DNA of 64,000 bases from Bacillus litorisediminis (GTDB taxonomy: Bacteria > Bacillota > Bacilli > Bacillales > JC228), in the NCBI RefSeq assembly GCF_022808645.1, contig NZ_JAKZKT010000008.1, positions 62,001 to 126,000 on the forward strand, read 5' to 3'. Each line of letters opens with the position of its first letter. The stretch's first letter is position 1. Positions 35,668-46,942 of the stretch are shown here, piece by piece. A program made the position numbers and the translations under genes. Under the pieces are notes generated by a model. The model had not been told where the DNA came from. It did no database searches and saw nothing but the letters and a program-made list of their open reading frames with translations.

Positions 35668-36273
35668 ATGTATGAATATTTAAACGGGACAATTGTAGAT
35701 ATTGAACCAGAATATATAGTAGTCGATGTGAATGGAGTCGGGTATCAGGTGATGACTCCTAACCCATATCGCTTCTCCAAACAGCCGGTGAAGGTTTACA
35801 CTTTTCTTTATGTAAGAGAAGATGTCCATGCTTTGTACGGTTTTGTCAGTAAAGAAGAACAAAAGTTATTTAAACAGCTGCTCAATGTAACGGGAATTGG
35901 ACCAAAAGGAGCGTTAGCTATTTTAGCTGCAACTGCTCCTAATGAAGTGGCTGCTGCAATAGAAGCTGAGGATGAAAGCTTTTTAACAAAGTTTCCTGGT
36001 GTTGGAAAAAAGACGGCAAGACAAATGATTTTAGACTTAAAAGGCAAGCTAAAAGGGTTTGAAATAAGAACAGCTCATCAGGCAGCAGAAGAAATCACCA
36101 GCAATAACACCTCTGCTTATGATGAGCTGGAAGAAGCTATATTAGCCTTAAAGGCTTTAGGCTACTCGGAAAAGGAGTTACATAAAATTAAAAAGGAATT
36201 AGAAAAGATGGACGGCTTTACTGTCGATCTATATGTAAAAAAAGGCTTACAAATGCTGATGGCTAAAGGGTGA
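35668..36273 (+). CDS. ruvA: Holliday junction branch migration protein RuvA
   Basis: The 201-residue product has an OB domain (MYEYLNGTIVDIEPEYIVVDVNGVGYQV), helix-hairpin-helix motifs (LLNVTGIGPKGALAILA and KFPGVGKKTARQMILDLKGKL) and a C-terminal RuvB-binding three-helix domain. It recognises the four-way junction and loads RuvB, whose gene starts three bases after the stop. Confidence 0.96.
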   Translation: MYEYLNGTIVDIEPEYIVVDVNGVGYQVMTPNPYRFSKQPVKVYTFLYVREDVHALYGFVSKEEQKLFKQLLNVTGIGPKGALAILAATAPNEVAAAIEAEDESFLTKFPGVGKKTARQMILDLKGKLKGFEIRTAHQAAEEITSNNTSAYDELEEAILALKALGYSEKELHKIKKELEKMDGFTVDLYVKKGLQMLMAKG

Positions 36274-36276
36274 TAA

Positions 36277-37281
36277 ATGGTGGAAAATCGAATTGTTTCA
36301 GATACTGTCAGTCCAGAGGATGCATCACTTGAGTTAAGCGTCCGCCCCTCTAGCTTTACAAATTATATAGGACAAGAACAGGTTAAACATAATTTAAAAA
36401 TTTTTATCGAGGCAGCCAAAATCAGGGAAGAGTCGCTAGATCATGTCTTGTTATATGGTCCTCCTGGACTGGGGAAGACTACATTAGCCGGGATTATTGC
36501 TGCGGAGATGAATGTTCAGTTAAAGACGACTTCTGGCCCTGCTATCGAGCGAGCTGGGGATTTAGCTGCGATTCTTACCGCCTTATCGCCAGGGGATGTT
36601 TTATTTATCGATGAAATTCATCGTTTGAATCGGGCGGTAGAAGAGGTATTATATAGTGCGATGGAAGATTTTTGCCTAGACATAGTGATCGGAAAGGGTG
36701 AAGGAGCTCGCTCCATTCGTATTGATCTTCCTCCCTTCACATTAGTTGGCGCAACCACCCGAGCAGGCGCCCTATCCGCTCCTCTAAGGGACCGATTTGG
36801 GGTACTTTGCCGGCTAGAGTATTATGAAACAGAGGAATTGGCTAAAATCATAACAAGAACTGCAGATATTTTTGGCATTGAAGTTGTCGAAAGTGCTGCC
36901 CTTGAAATTGCAAAACGATCAAGGGGGACACCTCGGATTGCGAACCGTCTCTTGCGCAGGGTTCGTGATTTTGCACAGGTTCAAGGAAACGATTATATAG
37001 ATCTTGAGATTACCAACAATGCTCTTGATCAGCTTCAAGTTGATAAGCAAGGGTTGGATCATATTGATCATAAGCTGCTGCTAAGTATGATCGAAAAATA
37101 CAGAGGCGGTCCCGTTGGGGTAGAAACGATATCTGCCACAATCGGTGAAGAAGTAACGACGGTTGAAGAAGTATATGAACCGTATTTACTGCAAATAGGT
37201 TTTATTCAGAGGACGCCAAGAGGACGAGTGGTAACGGATTTAGCTTATCGTCATTTTAAGATGGAGGTGCCAAAGGATTGA
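36277..37281 (+). CDS. ruvB: Holliday junction branch migration ATPase RuvB
   Basis: The 334-residue AAA+ motor has Walker [10 protein letters not shown], Walker [11 protein letters not shown], sensor [18 protein letters not shown] with the arginine finger, and a C-terminal winged helix ([20 protein letters not shown]). It forms hexamers with RuvA. It overlaps the next small gene by four bases. Confidence 0.97.
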   Translation: MVENRIVSDTVSPEDASLELSVRPSSFTNYIGQEQVKHNLKIFIEAAKIREESLDHVLLYGPPGLGKTTLAGIIAAEMNVQLKTTSGPAIERAGDLAAILTALSPGDVLFIDEIHRLNRAVEEVLYSAMEDFCLDIVIGKGEGARSIRIDLPPFTLVGATTRAGALSAPLRDRFGVLCRLEYYETEELAKIITRTADIFGIEVVESAALEIAKRSRGTPRIANRLLRRVRDFAQVQGNDYIDLEITNNALDQLQVDKQGLDHIDHKLLLSMIEKYRGGPVGVETISATIGEEVTTVEEVYEPYLLQIGFIQRTPRGRVVTDLAYRHFKMEVPKD

Positions 37282-37481
37282 GCGGAATAGGAAAAATGCT
37301 GATGACTATAGGAGCAGTACTTTTTATCGTCGGACTCCTGTTTTATTTCTTTAAGCTTGGCAAACTTCCAGGCGATATTGTTATCAAAAAAGGCAATACT
37401 ACCTTTTATTTTCCTATCGTAACATCCATCTTAGTAAGTATCATTTTATCACTTATATTTTATTTTTTACGAAGATTTTAG
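37278..37481 (+). CDS. Small DUF2905 family membrane protein
   Basis: The 67-residue product starts with TTG inside the ruvB stop. It has two membrane segments (about residues 8-25 and 45-63) joined by the conserved loop [24 protein letters not shown]2905 proteins often sit after ruvB in Firmicutes; no function is known. Confidence 0.85.
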   Translation: MSGIGKMLMTIGAVLFIVGLLFYFFKLGKLPGDIVIKKGNTTFYFPIVTSILVSIILSLIFYFLRRF

Positions 37482-37482
37482 T

Positions 37483-37529
37483 ATGTTGATTGAAGCTGGA
37501 AGCGAAACGCATGCAGCGGAAATCAACAT
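37483..37529. repeat. Short inverted-repeat element before queA
   Basis: ATGTTGATT (37483-37491) and AATCAACAT (37521-37529) are perfect complements around GAAGCTGGAAGCG...GCATGCAGCGGA. The ends GTTGATT-GAAGC and GCGGAAATCAAC resemble, from memory, the termini of a common Bacillus intergenic element whose full copies are longer, so this may be an internally deleted remnant. Confidence 0.45.
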
Positions 37530-37565
37530 CAAGTTTAAGTATTGAGATTGGAGATTGATAGCATC

Positions 37566-39750
<2,185 letters not shown>

Positions 39751-39772
39751 TAGGGGAAGGAGTGAAATATAG

Positions 39773-40057
39773 TTGGAATCTCTTGCAGGATTATTACCTA
39801 TCATTTTAATGTTTGTATTATTCTATTTCCTGCTGATCCGTCCGCAGCAAAAACGTCAAAAGCAAGTACAGCAAATGCAGCGTGACCTTCAAAAAGGGGA
39901 TAAGATTGTCACAATTGGAGGATTACACGGTTTTGTTGATGCAATTGACGAAGGACAAATTGTCATCAGATGTGGAGATGGAAGCCGTCTTACATACGAT
40001 CGCGCAGCGGTACGCGAAGTGATCGAGAAAGCAAAATCACCTAGCTTAGACAAATAA
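39773..40057 (+). CDS. yajC: Preprotein translocase subunit YajC
   Basis: The 94-residue product has one membrane helix (about residues 4-24: GLLPIILMFVLFYFLLIRPQ) and a cytoplasmic KIVTIGGLHGFVDAIDEG domain. It associates with SecDF, encoded 3.4 kb downstream. The TTG start follows GGAAGGAG. A bidirectional terminator follows. Confidence 0.95.
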   Translation: MESLAGLLPIILMFVLFYFLLIRPQQKRQKQVQQMQRDLQKGDKIVTIGGLHGFVDAIDEGQIVIRCGDGSRLTYDRAAVREVIEKAKSPSLDK

Positions 40058-40060
40058 AAA

Positions 40061-40087
40061 AACTGGCGAAATCCGCCAGTTTTTTTA
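40061..40087. terminator. Bidirectional terminator between yajC and the TIGR04086-type gene
   Basis: AACTGGCG (40061-40068) pairs with CGCCAGTT (40074-40081), with T-runs on both strands. Confidence 0.88.
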
Positions 40088-40088
40088 T

Positions 40089-40481
40089 CTAGGATGCTCT
40101 GCTGGATGTTATGTTCACGCCTAAGATTCCGCCCATCATAGCAGTAATGATGAAGCATGCATGATACACAAGTTCTTTAAGTGTAAACATCGAGTCATAC
40201 CCTAAGTATTGGAATAAAAGGATAATTAGAGTAAAAAAGACACCTGTTAATCCGCCTACTAGCCAGCCTCTTTCCTTTCCTTTTCCTCCAGATATAAAAC
40301 CACCCAAAAACATCGCTAAAAAGGTAATCCCTGTGATCACATATTGAATCGAATGTTCCTGCAGAGAGGTGAATCTTAATAATAGGGAAAAGATTAAACT
40401 TGTTAAAGCTGCAAAAATAAATATTGTTAATACACCATAAAAAATGGCACGGCTTAATTTTTTTGTTTCGATGGTTCTCAC
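40089..40481 (-). CDS. TIGR04086/YrzE-like membrane protein
   Basis: Four hydrophobic segments are visible (YGVLTIFIFAALTSLIFSLL, YVITGITFLAMFLGGFISG, WLVGGLTGVFFTLIILLF and ACFIITAMMGGILGVNI). GGFISGGKGKERGWLVGGLTG is the family's conserved loop. The frame runs to 40622, but only GAGGGGAG near 40483-40490 looks like a ribosome site. The GTG at 40481 gives about 130 residues, the usual size, although the spacing is too short; the start is not settled. Function unknown. Confidence 0.75.
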   Translation of the reverse strand: MRTIETKKLSRAIFYGVLTIFIFAALTSLIFSLLLRFTSLQEHSIQYVITGITFLAMFLGGFISGGKGKERGWLVGGLTGVFFTLIILLFQYLGYDSMFTLKELVYHACFIITAMMGGILGVNITSSRAS

Positions 40482-40671
40482 TCCCCTCAAATCTTTTAGT
40501 ACAAGCATATTCAGGTGCACAGCTAAATAGAATCCCTTTGTCCAAGAAAATTTATCTGACTGCAGCAAAGCCATAGGATATCCGTTGTATCCTTCCGCCA
40601 GTTGGAATTTTTCAACACTCATAATTTTGCATCGTTGTTACACAATAGGATAGGACACAATAGGAGGGGAC

Positions 40672-41358
40672 ATGGCCTTGGAAGAATATATTGTGGTTAT
40701 TGTGCGAACACTCCTTATTTACTTAACGATTACTGTGATTTTTCGGCTAATGGGTAAGAGAGAAATCGGAGAATTAAGCATTATAGATCTTGTTGTATTT
40801 GTCATGATTGCCGAGCTAGCCGTTCTAGCGATAGAGGATACAAAGACCTCCATTATTTTACAATTATTGCCGATGATTGTTTTGTTAGCTGTTCAAGTTT
40901 TCCTAGCCTTTATATCATTAAAAAGTGTTCGGTTTCGCCAAATTGTAGAGGGAAAGCCGGCTATCATTATCAATAAAGGTAAAATTGATGAAGGGGCCAT
41001 GAGAAAGCATCGGTATAATTTCGATGATTTGCTATTACAGCTGCGTGAAAAAGATATTCGAAATATATCAGACGTTGATTTTGCCATTTTAGAACCATCA
41101 GGCAAGTTATCTATATTTACAAAGGATGAAAATCTCGAGAAAGAGGATTTTACTCTGCCATTAATTATTGATGGATTCATTCAAGAAGATAATTTACAGA
41201 TAATCGGCCAATCGAAAAAATGGTTGCTTGGAAAGCTGCGCGGAAAAGGATATACCGATATAGATAAAATTTCCTTCTGCAGCTATCAAAACGGTGAATT
41301 CTTCATAGATGAAAAAGATGAGATAACAACTGCTAAACAAGGGTCAGACTCCAGCTAA
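40672..41358 (+). CDS. DUF421 family membrane protein (YrbG-like)
   Basis: The 228-residue product has three membrane segments in the first 85 residues (VIVRTLLIYLTITVIFRLMGKREIGELSI and following) and a cytoplasmic DUF421/YetF domain (KPAIIINKGKIDEGAMRKHRYNFDDLLLQLREKDI). B. subtilis YrbG lies at the same place. YetF-type proteins are linked to spore membrane stability; the role here is inferred at best. The ATG at 40672 is close to AGGAGG; a TTG at 40678 is an alternative. Confidence 0.85.
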   Translation: MALEEYIVVIVRTLLIYLTITVIFRLMGKREIGELSIIDLVVFVMIAELAVLAIEDTKTSIILQLLPMIVLLAVQVFLAFISLKSVRFRQIVEGKPAIIINKGKIDEGAMRKHRYNFDDLLLQLREKDIRNISDVDFAILEPSGKLSIFTKDENLEKEDFTLPLIIDGFIQEDNLQIIGQSKKWLLGKLRGKGYTDIDKISFCSYQNGEFFIDEKDEITTAKQGSDSS

Positions 41359-41385
41359 CAAATTGGTCTGACCCTTGATTTTTTT
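41338..41385 (+). terminator. Terminator overlapping the 3' end of the DUF421 gene
   Basis: CAAGGGTCAGAC (41338-41349) pairs perfectly with GTCTGACCCTTG (41366-41377), followed by T residues. The left arm is coding sequence and the stop codon lies in the loop. Confidence 0.85.
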
Positions 41386-42957
41386 CTATCTGTATTTCGG
41401 AATAATCACAAATCTCGAAAGAATACCGCCTATATAAGGGATTCTTCCGGCTTCTTCTTTTTTAATCAATCCTATTAATCCAGAGACGAAAAGGTAAAGA
41501 ACTGTCATGATGAAAGCTGTAATAATAAGCTGAATGACAATCGTTTGCGAATCGAAATATGGGAGAACAATCGTACCTATCCAGCCTGTAGCAAACATGG
41601 TAATAAGTACTTTACATATTTCCCGGATATTGATTGAAAACTGGATTGATTTTAAAACGGTAAAGTAATGTAAAAATGTAACCAGAACAGTTCCTACGAC
41701 CATTCCGAGCGCAGCCCCCATTATTCCGAACTGCGGTTTCGAGGCCAATAATAGAATGGTTAATAGCTTAGCGACATTTCCAAAAAAACTATTATACATC
41801 GCGGCTTTAGCCAAATCTAAAGCCTGCAGCACGGCTGCCAGCGGACCTTGTACATAATAAAAAATAAAAAAGGGAGCCATCACCTTGATAAAAGCAGAAC
41901 CATTTGTAGAACCATACATCGCTGTCATTAGCGGGTCCGCGAGAACAAAGAGTATCACAACGGATAGTCCTCCTGTCACATAAGAGAATCTTAATGTTTG
42001 ATTTAAACGGCTTTCAACTAGTCTTCGATCATTTAATGTATTGGCTTCACTGATAGCGGGTACAAGTGATGTTGAGAGGGCATAGGTAATAAAAGATGGC
42101 AGAAATAACAATGGGAGGGCAAAACCAGTTAGTGCCCCGTATTGTTTGGTCGCTAACTGTGTCGCAACCCCTGCTAATGCTAGACTGTTGGCTACAACGA
42201 TTGGTTCCAGAAACCACGAGACGGAACCGATAATGCGGCTGCCCAATGTTGGTAAAGCCACTCTCATTAATTCATTAAAAACATTGGCACTCGAGCGGAT
42301 GCTTTGAAAAAATTTATTTCGCACCCGGAAGTGTTTCTTTAATTTAAACATCGTCATCAAATATAGGAGGGAGGCAAGCTCACCCATAATCGAAGCAACC
42401 ATCGCTGCAGCAGCTGCATATTCAACCCCATATGGCAAGAATGCTTTGGTCATAAACGCAATTAAAAGGATACGTACAAATTGTTCAATGACCTGCGATA
42501 TCGCGGCTGGCTTCATATTTTGTCTTCCCTGAAAGTAACCGCGAATTACTGATGATACGGCAATAATCGGGATAACAGGAGCGATTGCGATTAGCGGGTA
42601 GATCGTCCTTGGATCCGTAAAAAACAGCTCAGAAATAACGGGTGCAAACAGTAAAAGGGCAGGTGTAAATACGAGCGAAAGGGATAAAGTGGTTGCTAAT
42701 GAAACGACTAATATTTTTTTTACTTTTTTTCGATCCCCTTTTGCTTCAGCTTCAGCTATATTTTTCGAAATCGCGACGGGTAACCCCAGCTGTGTTAATG
42801 TAATAACTAAAATAAAGGTAGGAAAAGCCATCATATAAAGGCCGACACCCTCTTCGCCGATGACTCTTGCAATCACAACCCGATTTATAAAACCAAGAAT
42901 TCTCGTAATAAATCCTGCTAAGATTAATATAATCGTCCCTTTTATAAATTTGGACAT
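41386..42957 (-). CDS. spoVB: Stage V sporulation protein B (MATE/MOP flippase)
   Basis: The start at 42957 (MSKFIKGTIILILAGFITRILGF) follows AGGGAGA; the frame is open to 43002. The 523-residue product has about 14 membrane segments and is a MurJ-like member of the MOP superfamily, proposed to flip lipid-linked precursors for spore cortex. Family segments RVIGEEGVGLYMMAFP and SVIRGYFQGRQNMKP are present. It is transcribed opposite to its neighbours, convergent with the DUF421 gene. Confidence 0.93.
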   Translation of the reverse strand: MSKFIKGTIILILAGFITRILGFINRVVIARVIGEEGVGLYMMAFPTFILVITLTQLGLPVAISKNIAEAEAKGDRKKVKKILVVSLATTLSLSLVFTPALLLFAPVISELFFTDPRTIYPLIAIAPVIPIIAVSSVIRGYFQGRQNMKPAAISQVIEQFVRILLIAFMTKAFLPYGVEYAAAAAMVASIMGELASLLYLMTMFKLKKHFRVRNKFFQSIRSSANVFNELMRVALPTLGSRIIGSVSWFLEPIVVANSLALAGVATQLATKQYGALTGFALPLLFLPSFITYALSTSLVPAISEANTLNDRRLVESRLNQTLRFSYVTGGLSVVILFVLADPLMTAMYGSTNGSAFIKVMAPFFIFYYVQGPLAAVLQALDLAKAAMYNSFFGNVAKLLTILLLASKPQFGIMGAALGMVVGTVLVTFLHYFTVLKSIQFSINIREICKVLITMFATGWIGTIVLPYFDSQTIVIQLIITAFIMTVLYLFVSGLIGLIKKEEAGRIPYIGGILSRFVIIPKYR

Positions 42958-43058
42958 ATTGGTTTCTCCCTGCCTTCTCAAAATCGTTTGCTTCATATAC
43001 AATGATATATATGCTTACATGTGGACAAAGCATGACAAGTTTAAAAGGAGAGAGTGCC

Positions 43059-43370
43059 TTGGATACGACAAAAGCGTGGGAGTCTTATCGCCAAGAATTA
43101 ATACCCGCTTTAGAAAGCAAACTCACTGAACTTTCATTACTCGGGTATGCAAAGGTTACAGAAGATCAGCTCTGGACCTTTTTGCTGGCTAAAAAGTGGA
43201 AAAAGCTAAGCGGTGATATCCACATTCACCGTCTGGTACGTGATATTTTACAGGTAAAGCCGCAGGAATTTATGAGTTATCAAACGATTGAGGCTTTTAA
43301 ATCCCCAAATCTTTTTGCAAAAATAGATGAGGAAGAACTAAAAGAACTGCTCGCTTTTAGACCTGAATAA
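43059..43370 (+). CDS. comN: Post-transcriptional regulator ComN
   Basis: The TTG at 43059, after AAAAGGAGAGA, is preferred over earlier in-frame ATGs and gives 103 residues. The sequence (LGYAKVTEDQLWTFLLAKKWKK, IHRLVRDILQVKPQEFMSY) and the place between spoVB and secDF match B. subtilis ComN, which promotes comE expression and localises to division sites through DivIVA. Confidence 0.88.
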   Translation: MDTTKAWESYRQELIPALESKLTELSLLGYAKVTEDQLWTFLLAKKWKKLSGDIHIHRLVRDILQVKPQEFMSYQTIEAFKSPNLFAKIDEEELKELLAFRPE

Positions 43371-43432
43371 GTGTTTAAATATCCAAGGAGAAGTTAGTTG
43401 GACAGGCAACGTAATTAAGGAGGATTTACATA

Positions 43433-45703
43433 ATGGTTAAACGCAGTAGAATCGTTGCGTTTTTTCTCATTGTCGTTTTATTAGCAAGTGCAATGGGGAT
43501 CACAACGAAAGATATTCTTGGAAATATTAGACTTGGTTTAGACCTGCAAGGCGGATTTGAGGTTTTATATCAAGTGAATCCGCTCGAGGATGGCAAGGAA
43601 GTCACATCCGAAATGGTCACCAGTACAGCTCAAACACTCAGTGAACGAATTGACTCATTGGGAGTTAATGAGCCTTCTATTGAAATTGAGGAAGGAAATC
43701 GGATTCGTGTACAGCTGGCTGGTATTGAAGATCAGGCAACAGCAAGGGAATTATTAGCGACAGAAGCTAATATTAGCTTTAGAGATATAAACGATAATCT
43801 ATTACTCGATGGAACAGCCTTAGTAGAAGGGGGAGCCAAGCAATCCTTTGACCCGAACACAAATGAACCTATCGTTACACTTGAATTAAAAGACCCATCT
43901 CTATTTGGGGAGGCAACAAGAAAAGTTATTGAAGATGGTTCTCGTACAATTGTTATTTGGCTGGATTACCAAGAAGGAGATTCTTACGAGAAAGAATTAC
44001 TGAAGCCAGAGGAAGAACGAAAATTTATTTCGGCACCTTATGTAGAGGAAGTTTTAAATACAACTGATGTTATGATTTCTGGGGGTAACTTCTCTGTTGA
44101 GGAAGCGCAAACCCTTGCATCTCTTTTAAATTCAGGAAGCTTGCCTGTCAAGCTGGACGAAGAATATTCCACTTCCGTGGGAGCTCAGTTTGGTGAGCAG
44201 GCACTTCAAAAAACAATTTATGCTGGAATCATAGGTATAGGTCTCATTTTTATTTTCATGCTTGCCTATTATCGGTTTCCGGGGCTGATCGCTGTTATTA
44301 CCTTAACTGTCTATTTGTTCATAGTACTATTAGTATTTGACTGGATGAACGCAGTTTTGACATTGCCTGGAATTGCTGCCCTGATTTTAGGGGTTGGTAT
44401 GGCAGTGGATGCCAACATTATAACGTATGAAAGAATTAAAGAGGAAATTAAAGTTGGCCGTTCGATAAAAGCAGCCTTCCAGGAAGGAAATAAGACATCT
44501 TTACTGACAATCATGGACGCGAATATTACGACGCTATTAGCTGGTGCAGTCCTCTTTATTTTCGGGACAAGTTCTGTCAAAGGGTTTGCTACCACTTTAA
44601 TTGTAAGTATATTGGTCAGCTTCATTACAGCTATATATGGCACGAGATTATTGCTTGGCTTATGGGTTAATAGTAAAGCTTTAAATAAACGCCCTGGCTG
44701 GTTCGGGGTCAGAAAAGCAGATATTAAAAATATTGCTGAGGGCTATAGCCCATACGATTTACCGACTAGATTTGATAAATTGGATTTTGTAAAACACCGC
44801 AATAAGTTTTTTATTGCCTCAGGTGTCTTAATTACTGCCGGATTGGTATGTCTACTTATTTTCCGTTTAAATCTGGGGATTGATTTTTCAAGCGGAACAC
44901 GTGTCCAAATTATTGCTGACGACACCTTAACAACTGAGGAAGTTTCAGGCGAACTGGCTGAAATTGACATGCCTTCAGAGGATATTGTACTAGCTGGTGA
45001 AGAAAACGAAATGGCCATAGTGCAATATAAAGGTGTTATGTCAAAGGAAGAAATCGATGTAATCAAGACTCACTTGACTGAAACTTTTGGTAGTGAACCA
45101 AGTGTAAGCACTGTATCTCCGACAGTCGGACAAGAGCTTGCTAAAAATGCACTCTATGCCACTGCCATTGCCGCAATTGGGATTATTATTTATGTGGCAT
45201 TTCGGTTTGAAGCAAAAATGGGAATCGCTTCGGTTATCGCCCTTTTACATGATGCTTTCTTTATCATCGCAGTCTTTAGTATTTTACAGCTAGAAGTCGA
45301 TCTCACTTTTATAGCAGCTTTATTAACCATTATCGGTTATTCGATTAATGATACAATCGTTACGTTTGACCGGATCCGCGAAAATATGATCATGAAAAAA
45401 CGGATCAAAACTTATGATGAAATCAAAGAAATCGTTAATCAAAGTATCAGACAGACTTTAACCAGATCGATTAATACAGTTTTAACTGTTGTCATCACAG
45501 TGGTTGCGCTTTATGTCCTTGGAGCAGAGCCGATTCAGAATTTCTCATTTGCGTTATTAATCGGATTGATTGCCGGAACGTACTCTTCACTGTTTATTGC
45601 GGCACAGCTTTGGATGATTTGGAAGGCTCAAGAGCTCAAGAAAAAAGGAACATTAATTACAGAGAAACAGAAAAAACGGATTTCAGACGAACCGCAAGTT
45701 TAA
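43433..45703 (+). CDS. secDF: Fused protein translocase SecDF
   Basis: The 756-residue product joins SecD and SecF: six membrane segments follow each large extracytoplasmic domain. GLDLQGGFEVLYQV opens the SecD part and GIDFSSGTRVQI the SecF part (about residue 480). GVGMAVDANIITYERIKEE and SINDTIVTFDRIREN are the conserved proton-path motifs. It pulls translocated proteins using the proton gradient. The fusion is normal for Bacillus. Confidence 0.97.
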   Translation: MVKRSRIVAFFLIVVLLASAMGITTKDILGNIRLGLDLQGGFEVLYQVNPLEDGKEVTSEMVTSTAQTLSERIDSLGVNEPSIEIEEGNRIRVQLAGIEDQATARELLATEANISFRDINDNLLLDGTALVEGGAKQSFDPNTNEPIVTLELKDPSLFGEATRKVIEDGSRTIVIWLDYQEGDSYEKELLKPEEERKFISAPYVEEVLNTTDVMISGGNFSVEEAQTLASLLNSGSLPVKLDEEYSTSVGAQFGEQALQKTIYAGIIGIGLIFIFMLAYYRFPGLIAVITLTVYLFIVLLVFDWMNAVLTLPGIAALILGVGMAVDANIITYERIKEEIKVGRSIKAAFQEGNKTSLLTIMDANITTLLAGAVLFIFGTSSVKGFATTLIVSILVSFITAIYGTRLLLGLWVNSKALNKRPGWFGVRKADIKNIAEGYSPYDLPTRFDKLDFVKHRNKFFIASGVLITAGLVCLLIFRLNLGIDFSSGTRVQIIADDTLTTEEVSGELAEIDMPSEDIVLAGEENEMAIVQYKGVMSKEEIDVIKTHLTETFGSEPSVSTVSPTVGQELAKNALYATAIAAIGIIIYVAFRFEAKMGIASVIALLHDAFFIIAVFSILQLEVDLTFIAALLTIIGYSINDTIVTFDRIRENMIMKKRIKTYDEIKEIVNQSIRQTLTRSINTVLTVVITVVALYVLGAEPIQNFSFALLIGLIAGTYSSLFIAAQLWMIWKAQELKKKGTLITEKQKKRISDEPQV

Positions 45704-45723
45704 TTCAAAGATTTGGCTAAAAG

Positions 45724-45768
45724 GCCAGGTTGTCCCTTTATAAATATCTAAGGGGGTCCTGGCTTTTT
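45724..45768 (+). terminator. Terminator of secDF
   Basis: GCCAGG (45724-45729) pairs with CCTGGC (45758-45763), continued inside by CCCTT/AAGGG, and is followed by TTTTT. Confidence 0.82.
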
Positions 45769-45784
45769 GCTTCTACTTTAAAGA

Positions 45785-45894
45785 TAAAATTTTTACAAAA
45801 GAAGTAATTTCGACGTAGTTAAAATTTTTAGCAATAAAGTATAAGTGCAACTAGGCAATCGCCTAAAGGCTTGGCGCTAGCCAAGTTTTCTTTA
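45785..45894. repeat. Dispersed intergenic repeat, copy B
   Basis: This is the shorter relative of 34621-34789, with the same block order. Its right end forms a hairpin CTTGGC-GCTA-GCCAAG. It lies between the secDF terminator and the cation efflux gene, again directly after a terminator. Confidence 0.75.
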
Positions 45895-45954
45895 GATTTT
45901 TTCTGAAAGATGCGGAAACAATATAGAGGTAGAAAGTATGGAAGGAGCTCTACA

Positions 45955-46851
45955 GTGGAGAAAAATGATAGATTTAGGCAAGCGGAAATTGCTGTGTGGG
46001 TGGGCATAATCGGTAATATTGTTCTAGCGATCGGCAAGTATATCGCTGGAGTCATCTCAGGCAGCCGCGCTTTAATTGCTGACGGGGTTCACTCAGCCTC
46101 TGATGTGGCAGGTTCAATTGCAGTTTGGGTGGGCTTGCGTGCAGCTAAACAGCCTCCAGACGAAGATCATCCTTACGGGCACGGGAAGGCTGAATCAATT
46201 GCTGCCATTATCGTAGCCGTCCTATTAGTGATTGTCGGCTTTGAAATAGGAAAATCATCGTTTGACGCATTTTTTGATCCAATCGGTCCCCCCTCTATGC
46301 TGGCTATATATGTTATTGTTATATCGATTCTCATTAAAGAAGCGATGTTTCAATATAAATTCAGATTGGGAAAAAAACTGAAAAGTGATGCATTAATTGT
46401 CAACGCTTATGATGACCGGTCAGATGTATATGCTTCTATAGCAACGTTAGTCGGAATTGGCGCCTCCATTATTGGCGGATATTTAGATATTAAATGGCTG
46501 GTTTATGCGGACCCTGTTGCCGGTATGATTGTCGCGGTACTCATTTTAAAAATGGCATGGACGCTTGGTGCAGAATCAATCCATAATACGTTAGATCACG
46601 TACTGCATGAAGAAGATACTCTCGAAATGAGGGAAGCCGTTGAGTCGATTGAAGAAGTTAAAAAAATTAACGAATTTCATGCCAGAGAGCATGGCCATTA
46701 TGTGATTGTCGATATTAAAATTGCAGTTGATCCAAATATGACAGTTGAGGATGGACATCTTGTCGGTAAAAAGGTGAAAGAAAAGCTGATGGAAACAGAG
46801 CATGTTCAGGATGTTTTTGTACACGTTAACCCTTATAATCCGGAAGACTAA
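45955..46851 (+). CDS. Cation diffusion facilitator family transporter
   Basis: The GTG at 45955 follows GGAAGGAG at seven bases and gives 298 residues. Five or six membrane segments and the CDF signature SGSRALIADGVHSASDVAGS with the metal-site aspartates and His are seen, plus HPYGHGKAESIAA and the second site AYDDRSDVYAS. The C-terminal cytoplasmic ferredoxin-like domain ends the protein. It exports a divalent metal (Zn, Mn, Co or Fe); which one cannot be told. Confidence 0.9.
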   Translation: MEKNDRFRQAEIAVWVGIIGNIVLAIGKYIAGVISGSRALIADGVHSASDVAGSIAVWVGLRAAKQPPDEDHPYGHGKAESIAAIIVAVLLVIVGFEIGKSSFDAFFDPIGPPSMLAIYVIVISILIKEAMFQYKFRLGKKLKSDALIVNAYDDRSDVYASIATLVGIGASIIGGYLDIKWLVYADPVAGMIVAVLILKMAWTLGAESIHNTLDHVLHEEDTLEMREAVESIEEVKKINEFHAREHGHYVIVDIKIAVDPNMTVEDGHLVGKKVKEKLMETEHVQDVFVHVNPYNPED

Positions 46852-46880
46852 AGCAGCGCAAAACCAGCTGCTTTTTATTT
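46851..46880 (+). terminator. Terminator of the cation efflux gene
   Basis: AAGCAGC (46851-46857) pairs with GCTGCTT (46867-46873), followed by T-rich sequence. Confidence 0.75.
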
Positions 46881-46942
46881 TTTATTACATTGAAGGGGTT
46901 CAAACACTCCTGTATAATTAGTTAGGTTAAAGGGGTGTACGT

